Assembly: GCF_900112955.1 (NCBI RefSeq)
Contig: NZ_FONP01000001.1
Coordinates: forward strand, 248,001-312,000
Source of the DNA: Peptostreptococcus sp. D1
GTDB lineage: Bacteria > Bacillota > Clostridia > Peptostreptococcales > Peptostreptococcaceae
Length of the DNA stretch: 64,000 nucleotides
Reading direction: 5' to 3'
The notes under the pieces were generated by a model. That model did not search any database. It was not told where the DNA came from and was given only the letters and a program-made list of their open reading frames with translations. Made by a program: the position numbers and the translations under genes. Of this stretch, positions 39,234 through 47,740 are shown piece by piece (position 1 is the first letter of the stretch; each line of letters begins with the position of its first letter).

Positions 39234-41117
39234 TTAATTAATATCCTGTATAATACTTGGATCTTCTGAAGATCTACTGCTATTGCTTGTCGTTTCCTTT
39301 GACTTACCTTCTTCTTTTATCTTTGAAGATGTTGAGCTCACTCCCCAAATTTTTCTAATTTGATCCTTCAATTCATCAAATGACCAAGATTTGTTCGTGT
39401 TGACTATACTGTTCGGATCATTTATCAAGAAATCACCATTTTTGTTATATCCTTTAATAACAATAATATGACCTCTCTCTGTAAATATACCTGGATTCAC
39501 ACTAACTATTAAAATATGTCCGTCATCCAAAGCCTTCTTCATCTTCGCCTCGACAGGCACTATATCCTTAGATGTCAAACCGTATTTTGATAGACCTTTT
39601 TCAAATAATGACCAGCTAGTGTAATTATCATCAGATACATATCCGCTTTCCTGACTATATTTTGCTACGTCATACGGATTCACACCTGATGAGCTGTCAA
39701 AATGTCTTATCACCATTGCCAATGATGTAGGTCCGCAACCAGATAGACCTATCATTTCTTTTCCATATTGTCTATAACCCCACCTTCTATCCCATTGCAA
39801 GAATAGTGGAACTGAGCCATCAACATAATAGCTTGAGCTTATATTACTTGATAGTGCTTTGTTATTATACTTATCTTTGTCCTTATAGCTATATACATAA
39901 TCAACAGTTTCAGGATTTCTAGCTAACAAATTGATAAATTCCTTAGGATAACTATCGATATTTTCAATAATATAATCTAGCCTTTCTGCTTCATTTATAC
40001 TAAGCTTTGGCCTAATAGCCTCAATTTTCTTGATTTGCTCCTCTTTTGTCTCAGTAGAAGCCGTCTTCGATTTGTCTAATGTCTTTTTTGAATCAGAAGA
40101 TGCTGTTGTAGTTTTCGTAGTTGTAGTGCTTTTTGAAATTTCATTCCTGTTAGAAAAAAACTTATCCAATGCAGCCGCAATAAACAAAATAATCAATAAA
40201 GCAACCAACAACACAAGTCCCATCTTTTTGAAGTTAATTCTAGGTTCGTTTTTTTTGCTATTTTTTTTATACACATCATTTCTGAAGCTAGCACCCTTAA
40301 TAAGAGATTCGTTTTTAAGAGCTTTGTCTTCAATTTTTTTATCATTATCCTTTTTCGAATCATTATCTTTTTTCGAGCTTTTTAAAGCTTTTCTTGAAAT
40401 TCTAGAAGTCTTACCTGACTTTTCTCCACTTTTCATTAATCTGATCAGCTCTTCAATTTCGCCTTCCCTCTTTTTTATTTCTTCCTCATAGGCTACTACA
40501 TGCTCATCAACAGCATCAAATTTTTGAGTTTTTCTATCACTGTCATAATATGAGCTTCTTTCAAAATCGGAATATTCCTTATATATCTCGACATTTGATT
40601 TATCCATTGCAGCTCTTTCCCTTGCAACCTCTCTAATCTCATTTCTGTTATTCAATAGCTGCTCTACATCAGTAATATCTCCTAAAGGATTGAATTCAAT
40701 TGTATTTTGATTATCCAGTTCTCCCAAATCAATGCCAGAAGCATCATCAAGTCTTGACTCTCTCTTCTCTCTTTTTAATTTTTCAATACTTTTCACCCTG
40801 TCAAAATCTGGAGTTATTTTGTTTGAAACAACCGGAGAAGATTTTCTAGTCGCAATTATTTGCTCATTCATTGAAGCTTGTCTTCTCTTCAATGTATTTT
40901 CTTTAGCTTCCTCCGGCGTTACTACTTTTATTGAAAACTTATCTTCTAGACTCTGCTCTTCCGTTGTCTCTGAGCCTGACTTGTGTATCTTTTTTAGACT
41001 ATTTTCGTTGAAAACACCTTGTTTATCTACTAAATCTTGAAATATATTCGAATACTTATTTTCGGTTTTACTACCCTTAAAAGTATACTTCGTCTTCATT
41101 TTATTCTTAGATACCAT
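39234..41117 (-). CDS. Membrane-anchored C39-like cysteine peptidase with long disordered cytosolic N-terminus
   Basis: A 627-residue protein. Residues 1-300 are highly charged, repetitive and probably disordered (many Lys, Glu, Ser). One membrane helix follows (VLLVALLIILFIAAALDKFF, about 305-325), then a Ser/Thr/Lys linker. The outer domain at about 440-600 is C39/papain-like, with Cys in LSGCGPTSLAMVIRHF, His in ERGHIIVIKGY and Asp in FLINDPNS. It should act outside the cell on peptide or wall substrates. It is not attached to an ABC exporter, so bacteriocin leader cleavage is unlikely. GGAGG precedes the ATG. Confidence 0.85.
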   Translation of the reverse strand: MVSKNKMKTKYTFKGSKTENKYSNIFQDLVDKQGVFNENSLKKIHKSGSETTEEQSLEDKFSIKVVTPEEAKENTLKRRQASMNEQIIATRKSSPVVSNKITPDFDRVKSIEKLKREKRESRLDDASGIDLGELDNQNTIEFNPLGDITDVEQLLNNRNEIREVARERAAMDKSNVEIYKEYSDFERSSYYDSDRKTQKFDAVDEHVVAYEEEIKKREGEIEELIRLMKSGEKSGKTSRISRKALKSSKKDNDSKKDNDKKIEDKALKNESLIKGASFRNDVYKKNSKKNEPRINFKKMGLVLLVALLIILFIAAALDKFFSNRNEISKSTTTTKTTTASSDSKKTLDKSKTASTETKEEQIKKIEAIRPKLSINEAERLDYIIENIDSYPKEFINLLARNPETVDYVYSYKDKDKYNNKALSSNISSSYYVDGSVPLFLQWDRRWGYRQYGKEMIGLSGCGPTSLAMVIRHFDSSSGVNPYDVAKYSQESGYVSDDNYTSWSLFEKGLSKYGLTSKDIVPVEAKMKKALDDGHILIVSVNPGIFTERGHIIVIKGYNKNGDFLINDPNSIVNTNKSWSFDELKDQIRKIWGVSSTSSKIKEEGKSKETTSNSSRSSEDPSIIQDIN

Positions 41118-41231
41118 GTATTTCCTCCCTTCAAATTTTATACCTTAAAATTCTATAATATATACCTTAACTAAAAATTAGTTAGTAATAGTACGAGATT
41201 CAATCGCCAACAACTATTTGTATAGTCCCAA

Positions 41232-41654
41232 TTACTTTCTTTCTTTGATGCTCATTAATCTATGCTCTACATCCTCTAATGTTATTTCACCAAGAACAAC
41301 AAGCACCTTATCGTTTAGCAATGAAAATAATTCTGTAACATATTCTCCCATTCCACTTGCAATTATACATTCTGAGCTAATATCTCCAGAATGCCATCTA
41401 GTATCAATCAATGGTATATTAATTGCATCATATACATCTCTTAAGGTTATTTCTTTCCCAGATTTTGAAATAATGTAACCTCCATTTACACCAGCCTTTG
41501 TTTTTACCAGACCAGCTTTCTTGCATTTTGACATTACCTTTCTGATTCTAACAGGATTTGTGCATAAATTCGAAGATAATTCCTCACTGGATCTTGAACA
41601 TCCATCATGCGCCAAACATACTAAAGCATGTAGAGCAATAATAAACTCACTCAT
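41232..41654 (-). CDS. Rrf2-family transcriptional regulator
   Basis: A 140-residue Rrf2 protein. The winged HTH at residues 1-65 includes LCTNPVRIRKVMSKCKKAGLVKTKAGVNGGYI. The three closely spaced cysteines of the iron-sulfur sensors IscR and NsrR are missing, and only one Cys lies in that loop (SSECIIAS). It is nearer to the YwnA/CymR-like group. It follows an AEC transporter gene by 18 bases on the same strand and may control it. Confidence 0.9.
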   Translation of the reverse strand: MSEFIIALHALVCLAHDGCSRSSEELSSNLCTNPVRIRKVMSKCKKAGLVKTKAGVNGGYIISKSGKEITLRDVYDAINIPLIDTRWHSGDISSECIIASGMGEYVTELFSLLNDKVLVVLGEITLEDVEHRLMSIKERK

Positions 41655-41672
41655 AATTTACCTCCTAAAAAA

Positions 41673-42599
41673 TCAAATTATTCCAGCAAAAATCGGCACT
41701 GTCAATACGCTCAATATGGTTGTGATAAAAACACATTTTGAAGAAAATCCAACACTCGTGTTATACCTCTCAGCCATAATAGTTGTAAAAGCTGGACTAG
41801 GAAGTACCGCTGTATAAAACATTATAGCATACGGCAAGTTGGAATTGACATCAATCTTAAATATTTTTATCAAAAAAAGTAAAAAAATTGGTATCACAAT
41901 CATTCTTACAAAAGTCAATCTATATGCTTCTCTATCTGTAAACATCTCTTTAAAATCATATTTAGATAGGGAAAGTCCTACTATTATCATCGAAAGTGGA
42001 ACAGTTAGACTTGAAACATAATTCAACAAATCGAATGCCGGTCTTGGAATCTTGAATTGAGTAAAATAAATAATCAACCCAATGACCACAGCAAGGTTCT
42101 GCCTTGTAAATATCACGCTTCTAAAATTGACCTTGTCCTTTAAATTATAATTTAATGTAATTAGTTTTATTCCTAATGAAAATATCAATAAGTTCTGAAC
42201 AATATTCGCCATTACCATAATGAATAAACCATCATTACCATACAATGAATACATTAATGGATATCCAATAAATCCATTATTGGAAAATACTATTGCAAAA
42301 ATCCAACTACCCACCTTCTTTTTGTCTACCTTAAAAATTCTCGTAAGCAAATATGCAAGACTTGCCATAATAATATGGAAAACAAATGCCAGTAGTATTA
42401 CTTTTGTAGCATCTCCTATCAGCTCCGAGCTAAAGGGCCTAATCATTGAAACAACAATAGTACACGGAATGCTCACATCAACCAACAAATTCGTGAAGTC
42501 GTTTATCGACGAATGTGCAATAGCTTTCCTTGCACCTAATATGTATCCAATAAATAGTAAAATAAATAATATCAATACGTTTGTAAAAACAATTTGCAA
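41673..42599 (-). CDS. AEC-family permease
   Basis: A 308-residue membrane protein with ten predicted helices in two halves, in the pattern of the auxin efflux carrier (AEC, PF03547) family. Characteristic segments are SNNGFIGYPLMYSLYG, with the conserved N-x-x-x-x-G-x-P, and AIMFYTAVLPSPAFTTIMAERY. AEC proteins in Firmicutes carry malate and other organic anions. The start is TTG at 42599 with GGGGGC upstream. The Rrf2 regulator gene lies just downstream. Confidence 0.88.
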   Translation of the reverse strand: MQIVFTNVLILFILLFIGYILGARKAIAHSSINDFTNLLVDVSIPCTIVVSMIRPFSSELIGDATKVILLAFVFHIIMASLAYLLTRIFKVDKKKVGSWIFAIVFSNNGFIGYPLMYSLYGNDGLFIMVMANIVQNLLIFSLGIKLITLNYNLKDKVNFRSVIFTRQNLAVVIGLIIYFTQFKIPRPAFDLLNYVSSLTVPLSMIIVGLSLSKYDFKEMFTDREAYRLTFVRMIVIPIFLLFLIKIFKIDVNSNLPYAIMFYTAVLPSPAFTTIMAERYNTSVGFSSKCVFITTILSVLTVPIFAGII

Positions 42600-42924
42600 T
42601 TATACATGCCCCCTTTTCCGTAGATACTTTTATTATAACACATTACAAGTATAAAATCTATCAAGCTATAAAAACGTACGGCATCAATTTGTAGTGTTAC
42701 AATTGAGGTGAGAAAAAAATAAAAAAAGAGATAAAATTTTTTCTCTTAAAAGTGTCTCACATCATTTACAAATATACATTATATCAAAAGAAGTAAATTA
42801 ATTCTCTAGTGTTACAATTTTAAATAAAATCGTTGTTGAAGATATGTAGATATCAAAATCCTTTTTTGATATAATTATCTAAGATTACTTTTTATATAAT
42901 CAAATTATTTATACGGAGGTACCT
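42600..42924. other. Divergent intergenic region with repeats
   Basis: These 325 bases contain AGTGTTACAATT twice (42693-42704 and 42808-42819). Between them is a nested AT-rich inverted repeat (AAGAGA with TCTCTT inside GGTGAGA with TCTCAC). They lie between the AEC and phosphatase genes, which diverge. I see no ORF. The repeats could be regulator sites. Confidence 0.35.
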
Positions 42925-43383
42925 ATGAAAAATATCATGTTTGTATGTCATGGAAATATTTGCCGTTCTCCAATGGCAGAGGCTCTTTTTAGAGATATGC
43001 TAATAAAGAACGATCTTCAAGATAAGGTTTTTGTTGACTCTTCAGCAACATCCTACGAGGAAATTGGAAATCCAGTTCATAAGGGAACGAGAAAAAAGCT
43101 TGAGGAATTTAACATATCTGTAGACGGATTATTTTCAACAAAACTAAAAAAATCCGATTTTGACAGGTTCGACTATATATTTGTGATGGATAACAATAAT
43201 TTAAACAACATAAAAAGAGAATTCGGAGAGTATGACTCCAAAAAAGTAATGAGACTATTGGATATCACAAGCTCCCCAAGAGATATCGCCGATCCATGGT
43301 ATACTGGTAATTTCGATAAAACATATAACGATATCTATGAAGGCTGCTCAGTTCTGTTAAAAAGAATAAAATCGAATTTTTAA
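42925..43383 (+). CDS. Low-molecular-weight protein-tyrosine phosphatase
   Basis: A 152-residue phosphatase. The catalytic P-loop CHGNICRSP is at residues 8-16 and the general-acid Asp lies in DIADPWYTGNFDKTY near residue 130. Both catalytic elements are intact. Such enzymes act on protein tyrosine phosphates, often in capsule or stress control. A strong GGAGG site precedes the ATG at seven bases. The dCTP deaminase gene follows after 68 bases. Confidence 0.95.
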   Translation: MKNIMFVCHGNICRSPMAEALFRDMLIKNDLQDKVFVDSSATSYEEIGNPVHKGTRKKLEEFNISVDGLFSTKLKKSDFDRFDYIFVMDNNNLNNIKREFGEYDSKKVMRLLDITSSPRDIADPWYTGNFDKTYNDIYEGCSVLLKRIKSNF

Positions 43384-43451
43384 GTAGTTGATAAAATATA
43401 TTTGAATATGATAAAATAGTCGTATAATTACGTTTACAGGAGGGTTAAAAA

Positions 43452-43979
43452 ATGATACTATCTGGAAAAGAAATTCTAAGGAATGTTGAGTCAAAAAATA
43501 TAATTATTGAGCCTTTTGATAAGAAAAAAATAAATCCTAATAGTTACAATCTATCTCTGTTCAACGAACTGCTTGTTTATGAAAACAACGTATTGGATAT
43601 GAAAATTCCAAATCCGGTGAAAAAATTAGTAATACCTGAAGAAGGATTGCTCTTAGAGCCAAATAAGCTTTACCTTGGTAGAACAAATGAGTTCACAAAA
43701 ACAGAAAAGTATGTACCAATGCTAGAAGGTCGTTCTTCAACTGGTAGGCTTGGTTTATTTATTCATGTCACAGCAGGCTTTGGTGATATAGGATTTGCTG
43801 GATATTGGACTTTGGAAATATTCTGTGTTCAACCTATAATAATCTATCCAAATACTGAAATTTGCCAGATATATTATCATGATATTCACGGTGACTACGA
43901 TTTATATAATAGTGGAAAATATCAAAATAACGTTGGAATTCAACCTTCTTTAATGTATAAAGATTTTGAAAAAAAATAA
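43452..43979 (+). CDS. dcd: dCTP deaminase
   Basis: A 175-residue trimeric dUTPase-fold enzyme. The active-site stretch EGRSSTGRLGLFIHVTAGFGDIGFAGYWTLE is present, with the catalytic Glu in YWTLEIFC. PNTEICQIYYH follows. It converts dCTP to dUTP or, in bifunctional forms, to dUMP. Its length and the RSSTGRLGL motif are close to clostridial Dcd proteins. AGGAGGG lies upstream of the ATG. Confidence 0.9.
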   Translation: MILSGKEILRNVESKNIIIEPFDKKKINPNSYNLSLFNELLVYENNVLDMKIPNPVKKLVIPEEGLLLEPNKLYLGRTNEFTKTEKYVPMLEGRSSTGRLGLFIHVTAGFGDIGFAGYWTLEIFCVQPIIIYPNTEICQIYYHDIHGDYDLYNSGKYQNNVGIQPSLMYKDFEKK

Positions 43980-44220
43980 AATACAATTGCAATAGACCAC
44001 ACAAATATCATTTATAGCATAGGAAAACAGAGGTTGACTCAAAGGCACCTCCATAGCTACCGAGGATAAAGCATATATTAGTAGTGGCAAGCTCCTATCA
44101 TCCAAAAATAATTCTATTTAGGAAACAAGCTCTATGCAAAAAAGCATCCAAACATCCATTTTCACATTTGTAGAATACAGGATACTTTTTGCATAGAACT
44201 TACCTTTAAATCAGTCTATT
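43980..44220. other. Intergenic block of higher GC with a long hairpin
   Basis: The segment 44030-44100 is about 45 percent GC, well above its surroundings. It contains an inverted GAGGT...ACCTC pair. At 44131-44199 TCTATGCAAAAAGCATCC-like and GGATACTTTTTGCATAGA-like arms form a long stem. It may hold a structured RNA or a gene fragment. No annotation can be supported. Confidence 0.35.
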
Positions 44221-44439
44221 TTAGTTAATATACTTACTACTATTTATTATCTTCCTATATTCCTTGTTTATCTCTTGCTTAAATTCTTGATTGTAAACAA
44301 GTTCTAATGCAAAGAATATCTCATCCTCAAATAATTCACCAAACTTCTCAACAGCTATTCTCTGTTTTTCTTGGAAAATTTTCTGATTTTCATTCATAAA
44401 TTTTCTATTTATGTATATTGATTTTTTCTTTTCGTCCAT
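44221..44439 (-). CDS. Small hypothetical protein
   Basis: A 72-residue charged protein (MDEKKKSIYINRKFMNENQK at the start), mostly helical with many Glu and Lys. I do not recognise it. GAGGATGAT precedes the ATG at 44439. A longer in-frame ORF from 44481 has no ribosome binding site. It lies 71 bases downstream of the nrdF stop codon on the same strand, but no functional link is known. Confidence 0.55.
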   Translation of the reverse strand: MDEKKKSIYINRKFMNENQKIFQEKQRIAVEKFGELFEDEIFFALELVYNQEFKQEINKEYRKIINSSKYIN

Positions 44440-44510
44440 ATCATCCTCGCTACAATTAAAAATTTCGTGATTTTTTACCACAGTATACTATTATACAACG
44501 AATACTGATA

Positions 44511-45500
44511 TTATTCAAATATAAAATCTGAATCCTCTAAATCCTCGTAAATACCTTTTTGATATCCATTCCCCTTAGTTGAAAAGAAGTCATGTGTTTT
44601 TGTTTCTGTACTAAGTCCATTCAATACAATTGCGTTGACCGGTTCAGCTTTATAAAACTCTCCAAATCCAAGATTTGTCAGTGCTGTATTAGCATTATAT
44701 TTCAAAAAATTTATAACCTGTTCTTCTAGACCAGTACCCTCATACAATAGTCTTGTATATTTTTCTTCATTATCCATCAATTCCTTTAGCAAGTCGTACA
44801 TCTTGTCTTTTAACTCATTTCTATCATCATAGCCAAATTGATTGTATTTTTCTTGAGCCAAAAGACCAATGTATTTACCATGAAGCGACTCATCTCTAAG
44901 AATTAGAGAGATTATTTCCCCACTTGAAATCATTTTGCCTTGACCTGCCAAGAATAGAGGATAGAAAAAACCACTGTAGAAAAGAAAGCTTTCTAAAAAT
45001 ACACTTGTCACCATTGACAAATACAGACTCTTCGGATCTGTCGTGTTTTTATACTGTCTAAGAACTATTCTAGCCTTATTTTGTAGCAAAGGCTCTTCTT
45101 CTATCCATATAAAGAGATCGTCTATTTCTTTTTTAGACAAAAGCGTTGTAAAAATACTTGAATAGCTTTTAGCATGAATTTCTTCCATTGTTCCCATAAA
45201 TGACAGAACTGCCTTTCTTTGAAGGTTTTCAGTTAAATCCATCATCGAAGGTATTCCATCATTTCCTTGCTTTGTATCCAAAAGAGTCAATCCAGCGAGA
45301 ACTCTTTTGTACAAAATCCTCTCTTTTTCTGATAAATTCGACCAGCTTGGAATATCCTTTGATATAGGAATCTCCTCTGGTAGCCAGAATTGTTTTACAT
45401 TCTGTTCCCAAAATGCTTGTGTAAATTCGTCATCCTCTGTATCCCAATTTACTGCCTTATGCACCTTATTTACTTGATCTATCTCTTGCAATTTGCTCAT
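44511..45500 (-). CDS. nrdF: Ribonucleotide reductase class Ib, beta subunit
   Basis: A 329-residue radical subunit. Metal ligands are in TLLDTKQG (Asp), MEEIHAKSYS (Glu, His), VFLESFLFYSGF (Glu) and LRDESLHGKYI (Glu, His). The radical tyrosine is the Tyr of KSYSSIFTTL. The N-terminal AVNWDTEDDEFTQAFWEQN is typical of NrdF. It builds and stores the Mn or Fe tyrosyl radical needed by NrdE. The start with best spacing is ATG at 45500. The gene follows nrdE by 23 bases. No nrdI or nrdH is adjacent. Confidence 0.95.
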   Translation of the reverse strand: MSKLQEIDQVNKVHKAVNWDTEDDEFTQAFWEQNVKQFWLPEEIPISKDIPSWSNLSEKERILYKRVLAGLTLLDTKQGNDGIPSMMDLTENLQRKAVLSFMGTMEEIHAKSYSSIFTTLLSKKEIDDLFIWIEEEPLLQNKARIVLRQYKNTTDPKSLYLSMVTSVFLESFLFYSGFFYPLFLAGQGKMISSGEIISLILRDESLHGKYIGLLAQEKYNQFGYDDRNELKDKMYDLLKELMDNEEKYTRLLYEGTGLEEQVINFLKYNANTALTNLGFGEFYKAEPVNAIVLNGLSTETKTHDFFSTKGNGYQKGIYEDLEDSDFIFE

Positions 45501-45523
45501 TTTCATTCTCTCTTTCTGTAACA

Positions 45524-47638
45524 TTAAACTGAACAAGCAACACAATCGTTGTTGAGATCTCTCAGCATTTTTGTTCTAGTATAATATAAGCTCTTTAATC
45601 CTTTTTTGTATCCATAAATATAGTATCTAGCTATATCTCGAGTCGTTTTATCATCAGTCACAAATAATGTGGTTGAAATCCCTTGATCGACGTGAGATTG
45701 TACGGCCGCAACAACATCAATCACCTTCATCATATCTGTATTGTACGCACTCTTATAAAATATCATATTTTCATTTGTCAAATATGGCATTGGATAAATA
45801 GTGGTTGAATCTCCGTAAATTCTTACTTCAATCTGCTCTGTTATTGGCATAACTGAAGATGTAGAATTTTGTACATAGCTGATGCTCTGAGTAGGGGCTA
45901 TAGCCATCAAATATGCATTGTAAATTCCAGCTTCCTTTACTTCATCAAGCAATTTTTTCCAATCTTCCTTTGTTGGGATGTATATGCCCTCAAATAGCCT
46001 CTGTACCCTTTCGTATTTTGGTTTAAAATCAGTAATATAGTATTTTCCAAGAACGGAGCTTTTTTCGCCCTTTGCATATTCCGATTTTTCAAACCCCTCA
46101 AATTTTTCATTTTTTTCCTTTGCGATATCCATAGAGGTTTTTATTGCATAATATCTTATCATTGCAAAAAATGTATCACAGAAATCTACAGCTTCCTTTG
46201 TATCGTACATAATATTATTTTTAATTAGATATCCATGTAGATTCATCGCTCCCAACCCCACAGAATGACTTTTATCATTTCCATTCTTTATAGTTGGAAC
46301 CTCCTCGATACTAGTAATATCACTGACATCAGTCAAAAATCTGATTGCAACATCTACCGATTTATCTATCTCTTTATTTTCCATCAAATTTGTGATATTC
46401 AATGATCCCAAATTACAGCTTACGTCCTGCCCCCATGTGCTTTCAATCGAGCCAAAGCTCTTTATATCCGAAGGAGTCTGATATTGGAATATTTCACAGC
46501 ATAGATTCGACATCCTTATTATTCCAACATCCTTTAAGGTATGCTCTCTATTTGCCGTATCTATATAAACTATGTATGGGTAACCACTCTCCATTTGAGT
46601 TGCAGCAATTCTCGTAAGCATTTGTCTTGGGTTTATTTCCTTTTTTCTTATGTCAGGATCTGCAACAAGCTTATCATACCACTCATCCATCTTTAAATCA
46701 TCAAGATGAAGCCCATATTTCTTAAATATTGAATGTGGATAAAAAGCATATCCAATTTCATTTTTTTCAGCCAATTCCATAAATTTATCTGGAACAATAG
46801 CCCCAATTGACAATGTAGCAAGCCTAACTCTTTCATCGGCATTTATTTTCTTTGTATCCATCAGGTTATCAAAATCTGCGTGTAATACATTTAAATATAC
46901 TGCTCCAGCACCTTGTCTAGCACCCATTTGATTGAAATAGCTGAAGCTCTGTTCAAGCATTTTTGCCACTCCTACCACACCTCCACTGGCGCCTTCTATC
47001 CCCTTGATAGATTCTCCTCTGGCTCTCAGTCTTGTGAGATTAAGTGCTACACCCCCGCCAATTTTTGAAAGATGATTTGCAGAAGATACTGCATAGCTTA
47101 TTCCTTCACAGCTATCTTCAACTGTAAGCAAAAAACAACTTACCAATTGACCTGCTCTTTTTCTTCCCAGATTCAAAAATGTTGGCGTTGCAGGCTGAAA
47201 TTGCTGAGATATCAAAGATTTCGAAACTTTTTTTGCTACTTCCTCATCTCCATTAGCTATTGCTAGAGAGCATATCAATATCTTATCTTCATAAGTTTCC
47301 AATATATTCTTTCCATCATCTGTCTTTAGTGCGTAATTTTCGTAAAACTTGCTTGCACTCATAAACGATTTAAATCCAAAGCCTTGTGACTTTATATAAT
47401 TATATAATTCCTCAATATATTCCCTACTATATTTATCTATAATCCTTTTTTCATAATAGTTATTATTTACAAGATAATCTATCTTCTCGCCTATATTACT
47501 AAAGCAAAGCATCCTTTTATCAACAGAATCCCTTAAGTACAAATCTAATGCTTCTTTATCTTTATGCAATTGATATTCTCCGTGTATATCTCTCACTATA
47601 ACTTCATTGTTCAGTTCAATATAGTTCGTCATTCTCAT
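45524..47638 (-). CDS. nrdE: Ribonucleotide reductase class Ib, alpha subunit
   Basis: A 704-residue catalytic subunit that reduces ribonucleoside diphosphates. The active-site cysteines lie in AGQLVSCFLL and NLCCEIFQYQ, with the catalytic Glu in the latter. The C-terminal redox pair is NDCVACSV. The N-terminal ATP cone of class Ia is absent, which fits class Ib. GSYQ/tyrosine relay residues are near the end (YYTRTK). AAGGAG precedes the ATG at 47638. It forms an operon with nrdF. Confidence 0.95.
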   Translation of the reverse strand: MRMTNYIELNNEVIVRDIHGEYQLHKDKEALDLYLRDSVDKRMLCFSNIGEKIDYLVNNNYYEKRIIDKYSREYIEELYNYIKSQGFGFKSFMSASKFYENYALKTDDGKNILETYEDKILICSLAIANGDEEVAKKVSKSLISQQFQPATPTFLNLGRKRAGQLVSCFLLTVEDSCEGISYAVSSANHLSKIGGGVALNLTRLRARGESIKGIEGASGGVVGVAKMLEQSFSYFNQMGARQGAGAVYLNVLHADFDNLMDTKKINADERVRLATLSIGAIVPDKFMELAEKNEIGYAFYPHSIFKKYGLHLDDLKMDEWYDKLVADPDIRKKEINPRQMLTRIAATQMESGYPYIVYIDTANREHTLKDVGIIRMSNLCCEIFQYQTPSDIKSFGSIESTWGQDVSCNLGSLNITNLMENKEIDKSVDVAIRFLTDVSDITSIEEVPTIKNGNDKSHSVGLGAMNLHGYLIKNNIMYDTKEAVDFCDTFFAMIRYYAIKTSMDIAKEKNEKFEGFEKSEYAKGEKSSVLGKYYITDFKPKYERVQRLFEGIYIPTKEDWKKLLDEVKEAGIYNAYLMAIAPTQSISYVQNSTSSVMPITEQIEVRIYGDSTTIYPMPYLTNENMIFYKSAYNTDMMKVIDVVAAVQSHVDQGISTTLFVTDDKTTRDIARYYIYGYKKGLKSLYYTRTKMLRDLNNDCVACSV

Positions 47639-47690
47639 GTGTTATCTCCTTTTTAAAATACTCTTATATTATTACCCTGAAAAAACAAAA

Positions 47691-47727
47691 AATACGCATC
47701 AATATATAGATACATTGACACGTATTT
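47691..47727 (-). terminator. Terminator after the L,D-transpeptidase gene
   Basis: On the minus strand ATACG-T-GTCAAT pairs with ATTGAT-G-CGTAT, and a T run follows. It lies 14 bases past the stop codon. Confidence 0.75.
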
Positions 47728-47740
47728 TAAATATTTTTTA

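Noticed and set aside
39234-41117. Bacteriocin-processing ABC exporter (C39)
   Set aside because: There is no ABC transporter or membrane domain fusion and no leader-peptide gene nearby. The domain is at the end of a single-span protein.
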